DNA of 64,000 bases from an uncultured Eubacteriales bacterium (GCA_900547745.1 URHT01000003.1:1-64000), one strand, 5' to 3'. Positions 16,915-26,763 are shown, counted from the stretch's first letter. Notes: a model not told the origin generated them from the sequence alone. Numbers and translations are program-made.

Positions 16915-19900
16915 TTAGGCGATCTCGTCCTCTTTCCGGCGCAGGCACAGTGCGCTGCCCGTCAGGCCCAGCAGCGCCATGGCGGCGTAGCCCAGCACAC
17001 CGGCGTCGGAGGTCTTGGGTGAGGAGCTGATACCGCCGATGGTGAATTCCATGGAGGCGTTCCCCTCAGAGGACAGGATGGTGATGGTATGGGTGCCCGC
17101 CTGCAGCGTCTGCAGGTACACCGCCTTCAGATAGATCTCGATATCGTCGCCCTCCGCAATGTAGCGGGAGGGATCCAGCGTCACGCCGTCCACCTGCACC
17201 CCCAGGAAGCTGGCGATGCCCGCAGTGGAGCGGAACGTCAGCCCGTAGATGCCGCCGGAGTAATCCGTGGCGGATCGGCCCTCCGCAGTGGGCACAGCCA
17301 CCATGGTGGGGCCGCGGCGGATGGGGCCGGGATCGGGTGTAGGATCGGGATCCGGGTCAGGCTTGGGGCCGGGATCGGGCGCAGGATCGGGCTTATCGGA
17401 GCCCGCGTCCTTCCACAGCGCCACCACCGTGACATCGCTCATCACGCGGTAGGCCGTACCGGCCTTGTAGGACACACCGTCGATCTCCCACATGTCAAAG
17501 GTCATCTTGTCGGGTGCGGTGATGAAGTCGCACACCGGCAGGGTGTAGTCCGTGCCGGACTTGACCTGATCCTGACGCAGAGAGCCGATAGTGCCGCCGT
17601 TGGTGTCGTAGCTGACGGTGTAGATCACGCCCACCTGACCGGTAACGGCGGCGCGCAGCTCGCCGGTGTGGCCCACGGCGGTGACGATGACGGAGATCTC
17701 CGTATCCACGTCCGCGGCGGTCAGGGTGTAGTCCATGCCGGTGGCGCCGGCAATGGGCTTACCGTCGCGCAGCCACTGATAGCGCAGCTGGCGGGCGGTG
17801 GCGGGCAGCTTGTTGGAGATGACGGTCAGACGTGTGCCGCTGACCAGCTCCTCATCGCCGAGGACGATCTCCGCCTCGCCGGTCAGCGCCGGCAGGGTGC
17901 GGGGCGCGCCGCAGATCAGGCAGGACACGGCGTCCTCGTCGGCGTAGGAGTGGGCCTCCTTGGCGGTGGCGTAGCCGCAGCCGGGGACATTGCAGACCTG
18001 CCAGTGGCCGCCGGCGTCATATTCCCACGCACCCGCTATGTAGGCGTGGGGCGTGGCGGTGTACTGGGCGTAGTAGGTCACATTGCCGGTGACGGTGGCG
18101 GCCGGGGCCTCCACCTCGCCGTCCGGCGTGGTGCTCCAGCCCTTGAACTGATAGCTGTTGGCCGCGTCCGTCGCCATAGTGGGATCGGCGGGAGCGCTCA
18201 GCGCCGCGCCGTAGTTCAGCGTCCGGGTAATGTGGGGCTGGCCGTTGCGCAGATTCCACGTCACCGTGTACTGGTTGACGGCACGGTCGAACGCAGCCGT
18301 GATGGTGACGGGTCCGGCGATGGTATAGCCCTCCGGGATGGGCTGGCCGTTGATCGTCCAGCCGGTGAAGGTGTAGGTGTACTCTGCCCCGTTGCTGGCG
18401 CTGAACGTGAACGTATCGTCGCCGATATGCAGCTCATTGCCGCTGACGGTGACGGCAGTCCCCTCCTCCACGCCGCCGATGATGCGGGTGACGGGATAGC
18501 CGTTCAGCGTGGTCACAGAGCAGTCAGCGGGATAGTTGACCGCCAGCGTCACGTCGTGCATGTTCCGCGAGAAATCGCAGCCGATGGCCTTGCAGCCGGG
18601 CTCGATGCCGCTGAATTCATGCCGCGCCTTGCTGCTCTCGTCATACGCCGTGCAGTTCTTGCAGGGGTGGGCGTGATAGGTGCTGTCCACGGACTTCCAG
18701 ATGTCGGTGTCGTACACATGGGGCAGCAGGCTGCCGGACTCGAAGGTCTTGCCGGTGTCGTTCTCGCCGCAGACCGTGCAGTACTGGTAGTATACAGCTC
18801 TTCTGGTGCAGGAGGCCTCCGACTTGCGGTGCTGGTCATTCGGCACCTCGCCGCTGAGGGTGTGGGTATGGCCGGGGATACGCACCGTGACGGCAGCACC
18901 GTCCGCGTGGTGCAGCTTGGCCGCGTAGCGGATCCGATAGTCGCCGCTGGGGCCGCTGATGGTGCTGCCGGTGCAGCTGATCCAGTTCCGGCCGTCGGTG
19001 CTGTATTCCATGCCGGCGGTGACGCCGGTGATCGTACCGTCGCTGCCGTTGGTGCTGGTGGGTGCCGCGGCGGTAAACAGGCTCTCGTCAGGCGCGGCCT
19101 GCGCCTGCAGCGCCTTGATGGTCAGGGTGCCGGGCTCCGTTGTGATGTCGTAGTTGAAGTTCTGCTCATAGGAAGCGCACGTCACGACCACCTTGACCTC
19201 GTGACCGCCGACGGTGTTGGTATCCTCCGTGCGGAGGTAGCCCAGCTGCCAGCCCAGATCCTCGGCGGTCTGACCCGCCGGCAGGCCGGTGATGGTGCAG
19301 GTGTAGATCACGGTGCTGTCGGCATCATCCACGAAGCGCTCCACGTCGTTCACCCGGACGGTGACGGGGCGGGGCAGGAGGATCATCTTCGCGTCGAGGG
19401 TAACGCTGCCGGCACTGAAGTTCTTGGCGCCTTCCTTGACCTGCAGGATCACAGTGTACTCGTTCACGTCAATGGGCGCGGTGGTGGTGTCGTCGGTATC
19501 GCCATAGACGCGCGGGATGAACTTGTACAGGACGCTCAGTTGGACATCCGTATCCGGATAGGCGTCGATCAGCTGCGCCGTGACGGACTTGGCTCTGCCG
19601 TCGTAGACCAGATCGCTGCCGGTGGGATAGGCGACGTTGAAGTCACCGGCCTCCGGAGTCTTCTGGCCGATCGACCACGGGAACTCCTTGTCCGCGAAGG
19701 AATATGTCCCCTCGGTGTCGCCCTTCCACACATAGCCGTCGTTCAGAGACGCCTTGGCTGTATAGCTGCCGGCGTCTGTGGCCGTGCAGTCGGACAGTGT
19801 GTACATCACCGCCGCGGCGGCGTTGGGCATTTTCACGCCGGTCTGCTCCTTGCCGGTGTAGGTCAGGCTGCCCGCCGTCAGCTGGGGCCTGCTGTCCGCC

Positions 19901-22900
19901 GCGTTGAAGTCCACGGGGATGGCCAGCTGGATGGCATTGCTGTCATCGAGGACGAACACCTTGCCGGAATCGGTGGTGAAGCTGTTCAGCACCGACTGCG
20001 CCAGCGAGTAGTTCTTAAAGTACTGACTGCCCTTCCAGCCGCTGTTCAGGAGGATCTGGATGGGCGCCTGCGGCGCGAACTTGTCCGTCACGTTCAGCTT
20101 GTCATAGCACATATCGACCAGCTGTACGCCGCCGTCGATGCGGATCGTGCCGTTCAGCTGCATCTCACTGGCCAGTCCCACGGCGGAGACGCCGGGAGTG
20201 CTGCCGGAGATCCAGCCGCTCCGGAGGTCGAAGGAGCCGCCGCTGGGGGTATGCACCTCAGTACCCATGGCGCTGGTACCGGAGGCGGTATGGTTGTTGA
20301 AGATGGTCTTTTCGGCGGGGTCGCAGTTCATCACGAGCGTGCCGGCGTTGTACACGCCGCCGCCCCAGCTGTACGTTGCGGTGTTGTCGGAGATAGTGCC
20401 TCCGTACAGGTTGAAGGTGCCCTCGTTGTTCACGCCGGCGCCGGTCGGCGCCGTGTTGCCGGTGAGGCTGCCGCCGTACATATTGAAGACGCCATGGTTT
20501 CTCACACCGGCGCCGCTGCTGCCGGTGACGGTGAACCCGGTGAGGCTGCCGTTGTACAGGTTGAAGATGCCGTCAGAGAACACCTCCACGCCCCAGCCCT
20601 TTACACCGCTGGTGTAGGTGAGCTTGCCGGGGTTCTCCTGACAATCCGTGATGGTGAGCGCCGCGCCGGACACGCAGAAGATCCGCCAGTCGCCCGAGAC
20701 ATTGCCGGTCTTTTCGATGGTATAGCCGTTCAGGCACAGGGTCAGGTCTTTACTGACCGACACATCGGCGTCCAGCTTCACGTTCTGGGTAAGATACCAG
20801 CTGCCGCCATTTTCGGGCAGGCAGTTGCCCGCGTTTTTCTGCGGATACAGGGGGTACATGGCCTTTACCGCCGCATCGTCCCATCTCCGGAACGTGACGG
20901 AGCCGGTCTTCCCGCAGGCGTCAAGGGTGCAGCCGCTGTTGCCGGTACTGCCGCAGAGATAGTGCTTGTGGGGCAGAACAAGGGTCACCTTGCTGCCGTC
21001 ACTGGCCAGACTCATCGCACAACCGTCTGTCTTGTCGTCAAAGTCAAAGCACGCTGCGTCCTTCTGCGTGATCTTCTTATAGCTCGCATCGGGCTTCAGC
21101 AGCACATCGCCGTCAGCCATGTTGCTGTCCACGAGCAGGCCGATCACGCTGCCGGTCATGCTGTCCGCGATGGTCAGGGCTTTGTTCGTATACAGGTTGC
21201 TGTCACCGTCCTCGGTGTCCTTGTTGCCGGTGATGGTGACCTTACCGGCCAGCGTCATCGCTCCCTCATCGTTGCACACGCCGCCAATGAGATAGCCGGT
21301 GTTGCCGGTGATGCTGCCGCCGCGCATGGTGAAGTCGCCGGTGTTGTATACACCGCCGCCGTACCCACCGCTGGTACTCCGGACAGCATGATTCTTGGTG
21401 ATGGTTCCATCGTACATGGTGAAGCTGCCGCTATTATACACACCGGCACCGCTGCAGAATCCGCCGTTCCCGGTAATATCACCGCCGTACATGGCGAGGG
21501 CGCCGGTGTTGTACACGCCGACCCGATTTCCGGTAAGGGCGCCGCCGTACAGGCTGCAGCTGCCGCCCGTATTTCTGATGCCGTACAGGAAGTCGGTAAT
21601 GGTGCCGCCGTACAGGTTCAGGGCGCCGGCGCTGTTCCTGATATCCACGCCGACCAGTTCCTTGCCCGGGCCCTTGAGCTTGCCGGTGCCCTGGCAGTCC
21701 GTGATGGTCAGCTTGCCGCCATCGACCCAGATATTGGCGGCCTTGCCGGACGCGATCGACACCGTATACCCGTTCAGGCACAGGGTCACGTTCTCCTTGA
21801 TGACCGGCCGCTCGCTCAGCGTCACATTCCCGGACAGATAATACTTGCCCTCTGTCGTGGGCAGGGCAGTGCTGGAGCTCCACTCCGTGAACACGGTCTT
21901 ACCGGCCTCCGCGCAGGCGTCAAGGGTACATCCCCCGTTGTCGCTGCTGCCGCAGAGGTAGTGTCTGTGGCTGCCATAGAGCGAATAGCCGCTGCGCACC
22001 ACGGTCAGATGCTCGTCGTTGGGAACGACCACGAACTTACCGTCCGCAATATCCTTATCCGCCGCGGCCTGATCGCTGCTGGTGGTGATCTTCAGGGTCA
22101 GGTTGGGGTCAAAGCCGATCTTGGCGTTTTCACCCAGCGGGCATTTGACATAGACGGAATTCACTCTGGAGTTGTTGAGTATATCCCGATTTGCATTGCC
22201 GTAAATATACGCATCCCCGCTGAGCGTGATGGTGCCCTCGTTCAGGCCGGCCATCACCGCAAAGTTGCCCAGATTCCCGGTGATGCTGCCGCCGGACATC
22301 TTAAAGGCACCGAACGTCAGCACAGCACTGGTGTAGCTGCCATCGTTGCCGGTGATGCTGCCGCCGGACATGTTGAAGGTCTTGCCGGCGGCATTGCACA
22401 CACCGCCGCCGCCCTTGGTGGTACCGAGAGCGCTGGAGACATTGTCGGAGATAGCGCCGGCATACAGGTTGAACGTGCCGTTGTTGTACACGCCGCCGCC
22501 GGCATAACGCATGCTGTCATTCTTTGTGACGCTGCCGCCGTACATGTTGAAGGTGCCGTTGTTCTTCACACCGGAGCCGGCATAGTCCCAATTGTAATAA
22601 TAGTCATCCGTCGAGCCGTTGCCGGTGATACTGCCGCCGTAGAGATTGAGGGTGCCGCCCGCCGCCACCGTCACGCCGCAGCCATTGGCGCGGCTGCCGT
22701 GGGTGATGGTGCCCGTACCCTTGCAGTCCACGATGTTCAGGGTCACATCCTTGGCCACCTGTATGGTGTTGCCGTAGACATGGCTGCTGGTCACATCCAG
22801 CTTGATGCTGTGACCGTTCAGGCACAGCACCACGTTGTTGTATTCCGACTGCCACCCGGCTTCTGTCGCCGCAGAAACCGTCGTAAGCGTCACATCGTCT

Positions 22901-23157
22901 TTCAGGTAGAAATGCTTGTTTCCACTGGCAACGACACGGAACCAGCTGATCTCGTCCATGCTGGTGATGCCGATCCACTTCGTGTCGTCAAGACCGTCGG
23001 TATCCGCCGTCGTGTGATCGCCGATGTCCTTGTGGACTGCGCTGCCGCACAGACAGTGGCCGGCGTGCTCCATCTCCGTGGCCTGCGCCGGGGCAGGCAG
23101 AAAACACAGTACCGCCGCCGCTATTGCCAGCAGACATACCAGCCATTTCTTTTTCAT
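16915..23157 (-). CDS. Giant cell-wall-anchored surface protein (2080 residues)
   Basis: A secreted protein with signal peptide 1-26 (ending PAPAQA). Three large blocks start near residues 28, 395 and 730; blocks two and three begin with CGSxxNxGCTLDAC-type Cys motifs. Each then has a beta-helix stretch of repeats such as NLYGGSITGN and YNNGTFNLYGG, as in pectate-lyase-like adhesins. Later come MBG-like and InlB-like segments and Ig-like parts. A Pro/Asp-rich stretch near 1920-1945 would span the wall, and the end SPKTSD plus a hydrophobic helix and RRKEDE is a sortase-type sorting signal. It is the last gene of a LytTR-controlled operon. It is likely an adhesin; no catalytic residues were recognised. 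Confidence 0.9.
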   Translation of the reverse strand: MKKKWLVCLLAIAAAVLCFLPAPAQATEMEHAGHCLCGSAVHKDIGDHTTADTDGLDDTKWIGITSMDEISWFRVVASGNKHFYLKDDVTLTTVSAATEAGWQSEYNNVVLCLNGHSIKLDVTSSHVYGNTIQVAKDVTLNIVDCKGTGTITHGSRANGCGVTVAAGGTLNLYGGSITGNGSTDDYYYNWDYAGSGVKNNGTFNMYGGSVTKNDSMRYAGGGVYNNGTFNLYAGAISDNVSSALGTTKGGGGVCNAAGKTFNMSGGSITGNDGSYTSAVLTFGAFKMSGGSITGNLGNFAVMAGLNEGTITLSGDAYIYGNANRDILNNSRVNSVYVKCPLGENAKIGFDPNLTLKITTSSDQAAADKDIADGKFVVVPNDEHLTVVRSGYSLYGSHRHYLCGSSDNGGCTLDACAEAGKTVFTEWSSSTALPTTEGKYYLSGNVTLSERPVIKENVTLCLNGYTVSIASGKAANIWVDGGKLTITDCQGTGKLKGPGKELVGVDIRNSAGALNLYGGTITDFLYGIRNTGGSCSLYGGALTGNRVGVYNTGALAMYGGDITGNGGFCSGAGVYNSGSFTMYDGTITKNHAVRSTSGGYGGGVYNTGDFTMRGGSITGNTGYLIGGVCNDEGAMTLAGKVTITGNKDTEDGDSNLYTNKALTIADSMTGSVIGLLVDSNMADGDVLLKPDASYKKITQKDAACFDFDDKTDGCAMSLASDGSKVTLVLPHKHYLCGSTGNSGCTLDACGKTGSVTFRRWDDAAVKAMYPLYPQKNAGNCLPENGGSWYLTQNVKLDADVSVSKDLTLCLNGYTIEKTGNVSGDWRIFCVSGAALTITDCQENPGKLTYTSGVKGWGVEVFSDGIFNLYNGSLTGFTVTGSSGAGVRNHGVFNMYGGSLTGNTAPTGAGVNNEGTFNLYGGTISDNTATYSWGGGVYNAGTLVMNCDPAEKTIFNNHTASGTSAMGTEVHTPSGGSFDLRSGWISGSTPGVSAVGLASEMQLNGTIRIDGGVQLVDMCYDKLNVTDKFAPQAPIQILLNSGWKGSQYFKNYSLAQSVLNSFTTDSGKVFVLDDSNAIQLAIPVDFNAADSRPQLTAGSLTYTGKEQTGVKMPNAAAAVMYTLSDCTATDAGSYTAKASLNDGYVWKGDTEGTYSFADKEFPWSIGQKTPEAGDFNVAYPTGSDLVYDGRAKSVTAQLIDAYPDTDVQLSVLYKFIPRVYGDTDDTTTAPIDVNEYTVILQVKEGAKNFSAGSVTLDAKMILLPRPVTVRVNDVERFVDDADSTVIYTCTITGLPAGQTAEDLGWQLGYLRTEDTNTVGGHEVKVVVTCASYEQNFNYDITTEPGTLTIKALQAQAAPDESLFTAAAPTSTNGSDGTITGVTAGMEYSTDGRNWISCTGSTISGPSGDYRIRYAAKLHHADGAAVTVRIPGHTHTLSGEVPNDQHRKSEASCTRRAVYYQYCTVCGENDTGKTFESGSLLPHVYDTDIWKSVDSTYHAHPCKNCTAYDESSKARHEFSGIEPGCKAIGCDFSRNMHDVTLAVNYPADCSVTTLNGYPVTRIIGGVEEGTAVTVSGNELHIGDDTFTFSASNGAEYTYTFTGWTINGQPIPEGYTIAGPVTITAAFDRAVNQYTVTWNLRNGQPHITRTLNYGAALSAPADPTMATDAANSYQFKGWSTTPDGEVEAPAATVTGNVTYYAQYTATPHAYIAGAWEYDAGGHWQVCNVPGCGYATAKEAHSYADEDAVSCLICGAPRTLPALTGEAEIVLGDEELVSGTRLTVISNKLPATARQLRYQWLRDGKPIAGATGMDYTLTAADVDTEISVIVTAVGHTGELRAAVTGQVGVIYTVSYDTNGGTIGSLRQDQVKSGTDYTLPVCDFITAPDKMTFDMWEIDGVSYKAGTAYRVMSDVTVVALWKDAGSDKPDPAPDPGPKPDPDPDPTPDPGPIRRGPTMVAVPTAEGRSATDYSGGIYGLTFRSTAGIASFLGVQVDGVTLDPSRYIAEGDDIEIYLKAVYLQTLQAGTHTITILSSEGNASMEFTIGGISSSPKTSDAGVLGYAAMALLGLTGSALCLRRKEDEIA

Positions 23158-23202
23158 CAGGAATTTCTCCTCTCTCGTTGGAATTTTGCTGTTTGTATTT
23201 CC

Positions 23203-23511
23203 TTACGCCTGCGGTGCGTCGTGCTTCTTGCCGGGCTTCTTGCCGATCTCCACGCTGCCGCAGATAACGGCGCCACGCGCCACGGACATGGTTCCGGTGA
23301 TGACGCTGCCGTTGATGCTGCCGGTAATCTCCAGATCGCCCTCGGAATGGAGCTGGCCCTCCAGCGCGGTGCCGGGCGCCAGATAGCTGGCGGCGGGCTT
23401 CACGGGAGCCGGTGCGGCCACGGGTGTGGGCTAGGCGGGCTGGGCGGGCTGCGGCCCGGCGCCGATGCCGAACAGCTCGTATGCGGTCTGCTTGATGATC
23501 TTGCTGTCCAT
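23203..23511 (-). pseudogene. Short bactofilin interrupted by an in-frame TAG
   Basis: Read from ATG 23511 the frame gives MDSKIIKQTAYELFGIGAG, then a Pro-rich linker, a TAG at 23433-23431 (codon 27), and in the same frame a bactofilin core (GTALEGQLHSEGDLEITGS, then INGSVITG). A GTG at 23421 could restart translation of a 72-residue product, but no good ribosome site precedes it. Total length without the stop is 102 residues, short for a bactofilin, with only a few beta-helix turns. Bactofilins form cytoskeletal filaments. It lies between a membrane protein and the giant surface gene, in the same operon. Nonsense mutation, or read-through, is possible. Confidence 0.7.
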
Positions 23512-23530
23512 GATGCTGTCCCTCTCCTTC

Positions 23531-23863
23531 TTATTCAGTGGTTTGACAGTGATCGTTGGCCGGCTGCGGTATTCTGCGGAAGCCCATGAGTCTTGCCGCC
23601 AGGTAGAGCCACGGGCGGCTGAAGGTGCGGTTATAATTGTCCACCGCCTGATGATAGATGCTTTCGCTGCGCCGCAGTATCTGCGTCAGCTCCCCGTCGC
23701 AGCACGTCTCCGCCGCACGGCGGCGGAAGGCGTCCAGCTGTCCGGCCGCGCTGTCCACGGTGCTTTTTCTGTTGTTGAGGATACGGCGCACCTCCCAGCA
23801 CCAGAGGGCCACGAAGGCGGCAGTACTGATCGCAGCGATCAGCCATGCGATCCATGGCGTCAT
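23531..23863 (-). CDS. Small single-pass membrane protein, function unknown
   Basis: A 110-residue protein with one N-terminal membrane helix (WIAWLIAAISTAAFVALWCW) followed by a charged helical cytoplasmic part. The pattern of helix plus NNRKSTVDSAAGQLDAF faintly recalls LemA-type proteins, but the family motifs are not clear. It is the first gene of the operon that ends with the giant surface protein, 85-110 bases downstream of a LytTR-type site. It may be an accessory of surface protein assembly; this is inference from position only. Confidence 0.65.
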   Translation of the reverse strand: MTPWIAWLIAAISTAAFVALWCWEVRRILNNRKSTVDSAAGQLDAFRRRAAETCCDGELTQILRRSESIYHQAVDNYNRTFSRPWLYLAARLMGFRRIPQPANDHCQTTE

Positions 23864-23905
23864 TGAGCCGAACTCCCCCCTTTTTTCCGATTCTCAGATA
23901 GTGTC

Positions 23906-23974
23906 AGTATAACCGCTTCCCGGCAGTGTTGGACGCCCGCGCCCTGAAATGTATAATTTTTCGACATGAAATGT
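23906..23974 (-). promoter_or_regulatory. Promoter with LytTR-type direct repeat (site 1)
   Basis: TGAAATGT occurs at 23945 and again at 23967, 22 bases (two helical turns) apart. A -10 box TATACT (minus strand, 23911-23906) lies 33 bases farther on toward the operon starting at 23863. No good -35 box is visible, which fits activator dependence. The site lies between this operon and the divergent response-regulator gene and could also serve autoregulation. A near copy with the same layout is at 29742-29809. Confidence 0.65.
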
Positions 23975-24047
23975 CACTTTGTGACTTTTCAAGCCGGGGC
24001 GGATATGGTAATATCGGTGCAGACGAGAAGTAAAGGAGGTGCCGCCC

Positions 24048-24770
24048 GTGTATATCGCCGTCTGTGACGATCAGGTCGAGGAGCTGACCGCCCTGACCGG
24101 ACTGCTGGAGCAGTGGCAGGCGGAGCGGCGCATTCCCCTGCGCTGCCGGGCCTTCCGCAGCGCGGGCAACATGCTGGACGCCGCCCGGCACGAGCGGTTC
24201 ACCCTGTACCTGCTGGACGTGATGATGCCCGGCATTGACGGCATGGAGGCCGCCCGGGAGATACGCACCTTCGACGCCGCCGCCGAGATCGTGTTCCTCA
24301 CCTCCTCCCCCGGCTTCGCCTACGAAAGCTACGGCGTGCGGGCGCTGGAGTACCTGCTCAAGCCCATCAGCGGCAAGCTGCTGTTCCCGGTGCTGGATAA
24401 GCTGTCCCTGCGGGAGCAGCGGCCCCAGGACGGTCTGACGCTGAAGGCCGGGGCCACGCTGGTACGGGTGCCGTTTTCCCAGCTGGCCTATGTGGAGGTC
24501 AGCGGCAAGCACCTGTACTTCAATCTGACCGACGGGCAGGTGCGGGAGGTGGTGGGTTCCCTGAAGGACTATGAGCCGCTGCTGCTGGCCCGGCCGGAGT
24601 TCATGCGCATCCACCGGTCGTACATCGTAAACATGCTGCAGATCGACGAGCTGTCCCCTGCCGGGGTGCATACGTTCTCCGGCGCCAATCTGCCGGTGTC
24701 GCGGCTGCTGTACCCCCAGCTGCAGAAGGACTATATGAAGCTGCTGTTCGCAAAGAGGGATGACGCATGA
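24048..24770 (+). CDS. LytTR response regulator
   Basis: A 240-residue two-component regulator. Receiver domain about 1-118 with acidic pair DD near residue 7, phospho-Asp in LYLLDVMMPG near 52, and YLLKP near 102. LytTR DNA-binding domain about 140-238 (LVRVPFSQLAYVEVSGKHLY, then MRIHRSYIVNM). The GTG at 24048 is chosen because AAAGGAGG ends eight bases upstream; the GTG at 24039 overlaps that site. The stop overlaps the kinase start as ATGA. It belongs to the AgrA/VirR group, which often controls virulence or surface genes. The likely targets are the two operons with LytTR-type sites in this window. Confidence 0.93.
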   Translation: MYIAVCDDQVEELTALTGLLEQWQAERRIPLRCRAFRSAGNMLDAARHERFTLYLLDVMMPGIDGMEAAREIRTFDAAAEIVFLTSSPGFAYESYGVRALEYLLKPISGKLLFPVLDKLSLREQRPQDGLTLKAGATLVRVPFSQLAYVEVSGKHLYFNLTDGQVREVVGSLKDYEPLLLARPEFMRIHRSYIVNMLQIDELSPAGVHTFSGANLPVSRLLYPQLQKDYMKLLFAKRDDA

Positions 24771-26074
24771 CCGCATCTGATATGAATATCGTCTCCGCGC
24801 TGGATATCTTCAACTATGGACTGGTGCTGCTCTACGGGCTGGCGCTGGATGTGGCCATCGCCGGCGGCTGCGAGACGGCGAAGCAGAGGCGGGTCATCCT
24901 GTGGCTGTGTCCGGCTTTCCTGCTGATACAGCTGCTGGGCTGGCTGGTGCTGGGCGAGTCCGGGGTCAAGCAGATCTACCCCATCATCGTCCATCTGCCG
25001 CTGGCGCTGATCCTTGTAACGGTGCTGAAGCGGTCGTGGGGCGTGGCCATCGTCAGTACCTGCACGGCGTATCTGTGCTGCCAGCCGCCCCGGTGGGGCA
25101 GCATCGCCATAGAGGCTCTGACCCACAGCGCCGTGGCCGCCGACATTGTGTATATCCTGCTGATCGCCGGGATGTTCTGGCTGCTGCGGCGGTACTTCGT
25201 GGCGGCGGCGTACAGCACCATGACCTACTCGCGGTGGGCGCTGCTGCTGTTCGGCAGTCTGCCATGTACCTATTACATCTTCGACTATGCCACCACGGTG
25301 TACTCCGACGCACTGTACTCCGGTATCCAGGCGCTGAATGAGTTCCTGCCCACGGTGCTCATCACATTCTACATCCTGTTTCTGCCCGCCTTCTATATCG
25401 AGACGCAGAAGCGCTCCAGCGCGGAGATGCAGCGCTCCCTGCTGGAGGTGGAGCTGAAGCAGTCACAGCAGGAGATGGACGCCATGCGGGCGTCCGAGAT
25501 GCAGACGGCGGTGTATCAGCACGACATGCGCCACCACCTGAACATGATCGGCGGTCTGCTGGCCGCCGGACAGCCCCAGCAGGCACAGGACTACATCCAG
25601 AAGGTGCAGTCCGATGTGGAATCCATCGCCACCCGCCGGTTCTGTGAAAACGAGACGGTAAACCTGCTGTGCTCCTCCTTTGCGCAGCGGGCGGAGCGGG
25701 CCGGTGTGCAGCTGCAGGTGGACGCACGGGTGCCGCAGGAGCTGTCTGTCAGCGATACGGAGCTGTGCTCCCTGCTGTCCAACGCGCTGGAAAACGCGCT
25801 GCGGGTGGCCGGCGGGCTGGAGCCCCCGGCGCGCCGGGTGGTGGGGCTGTACTGCGGCATCCGGCTGGGCAAGCTGCTCATTGAGGTGCGCAACCCCTAC
25901 GACACGCCGCCGGTGCTGCGGGACGGCATACCCGTCTCCGACGAGGCCGGGCACGGCTACGGCTGCCGCAGTATACGGGCCATCGCCCAGCGGCGGGGCG
26001 GCCTGTGCCAGTTTCTGGCGGAGGACGGCACGTTCCTCCTGCGGGTGATGCTGCCTGCCAAAAGCACCGCGTGA
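24767..26074 (+). CDS. GHKL-type sensor histidine kinase (AgrC-like)
   Basis: A 435-residue membrane kinase. About six membrane helices fill residues 12-215. A dimerisation helix follows, with the phospho-acceptor motif YQHDMRHHLNMIGG near 245. A GHKL ATPase domain comes last (NALENALRVAG as N-box; GHGYGCRSI as G-box). It overlaps the regulator gene by four bases, so they act as a pair. Many such sensors bind a peptide pheromone; no AgrB/AgrD-like genes are seen here, so the signal is unknown. Confidence 0.92.
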   Translation: MTASDMNIVSALDIFNYGLVLLYGLALDVAIAGGCETAKQRRVILWLCPAFLLIQLLGWLVLGESGVKQIYPIIVHLPLALILVTVLKRSWGVAIVSTCTAYLCCQPPRWGSIAIEALTHSAVAADIVYILLIAGMFWLLRRYFVAAAYSTMTYSRWALLLFGSLPCTYYIFDYATTVYSDALYSGIQALNEFLPTVLITFYILFLPAFYIETQKRSSAEMQRSLLEVELKQSQQEMDAMRASEMQTAVYQHDMRHHLNMIGGLLAAGQPQQAQDYIQKVQSDVESIATRRFCENETVNLLCSSFAQRAERAGVQLQVDARVPQELSVSDTELCSLLSNALENALRVAGGLEPPARRVVGLYCGIRLGKLLIEVRNPYDTPPVLRDGIPVSDEAGHGYGCRSIRAIAQRRGGLCQFLAEDGTFLLRVMLPAKSTA

Positions 26075-26100
26075 AGCCCACGATGGATCATAAGCCATAA

Positions 26101-26140
26101 AAAGAGGAGCCCTGCGGCTGTGCCGCAGGGCTCCTCTTTT
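26101..26140. terminator. Bidirectional terminator
   Basis: AAAGAGGAGCCCTGCGGC and its complement form an 18-bp stem with a three-base loop and a T-run. It ends the kinase operon and the opposing lipoprotein operon. Confidence 0.93.
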
Positions 26141-26147
26141 GTGTCTC

Positions 26148-26699
26148 TTACTTCTCCGGTGCGTCATCCATCAGGTGGAAGTACAGGCCGTTCATGCCTG
26201 TGCCGTCCAGCATCGCCACCAGCACATAGCCGTCCTCCTGCTCGATGAAGGTGCCGGCGTACTTGACGCCGCCCACCTCGATGACGGCGGTCATGCCGTC
26301 CTCGCCCATGGTATAGGTGCCCTCGGTCTGATCCTCGTCCTCGGCCAGCACCACGGTGCTGTCGTCCACGAAGATGAACTGGTACACGTCACCCAGCTGG
26401 CTCATGACCTCCTGGGTCTGCTCCTCGGTCATCTGCACGCCCTGCACATAGCCGCCGATGAACGTCCAGTAGGTGCCGGCCATCTCGGGAGCCGCCACGA
26501 AGCGATCCTTCAGGATCTCCAGCAGGCTCTGCCCCTCGGGACTGGCAGTATCGCCGGTATCACCGGTATCGCCGCTGTTGTCTTCTACCTGCTGGTCGTC
26601 CGGAACATCATTGCCCGTATCGGCGGTATCGCCGCAGGCCACCAGTGCAAGAGCCATCATCAGCGCCAGAAGCAGCGCCAGCATTTTCTTGAGTTTCAT
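26148..26699 (-). CDS. Lipoprotein, function unknown
   Basis: A 183-residue secreted lipoprotein: signal peptide [20 protein letters not shown] and lipobox ALVACG (Cys at about 22). A Thr/Asp/Gly-rich linker follows, then a compact domain with YWTFIGGYVQ and TYTMGEDGMTAVIEVGG. It is the third gene of the clostripain operon and shares almost the same signal peptide with that protein, which suggests local duplication of the leader. It may be a partner, inhibitor or chaperone of the protease; this is inference from context. Confidence 0.75.
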   Translation of the reverse strand: MKLKKMLALLLALMMALALVACGDTADTGNDVPDDQQVEDNSGDTGDTGDTASPEGQSLLEILKDRFVAAPEMAGTYWTFIGGYVQGVQMTEEQTQEVMSQLGDVYQFIFVDDSTVVLAEDEDQTEGTYTMGEDGMTAVIEVGGVKYAGTFIEQEDGYVLVAMLDGTGMNGLYFHLMDDAPEK

Positions 26700-26763
26700 G
26701 TTCTGTTTCCTCCTATTTTTATGCTGTTTTTTCTCTATATAAACCGCAGCGCGGTCTATACCG

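Noticed and set aside
13543..16948. Long frames opposite the second MATE gene and the MscS gene
   Set aside because: Antisense shadows with skewed composition and no start signals.
17089..23589. A 2166-codon open frame on the plus strand opposite the giant surface protein
   Set aside because: It is a shadow of the high-GC, repeat-rich surface gene: composition is extreme (Val/Gly/Ala/His/Arg), no ribosome site or family pattern, while the minus strand has a signal peptide and sorting signal.
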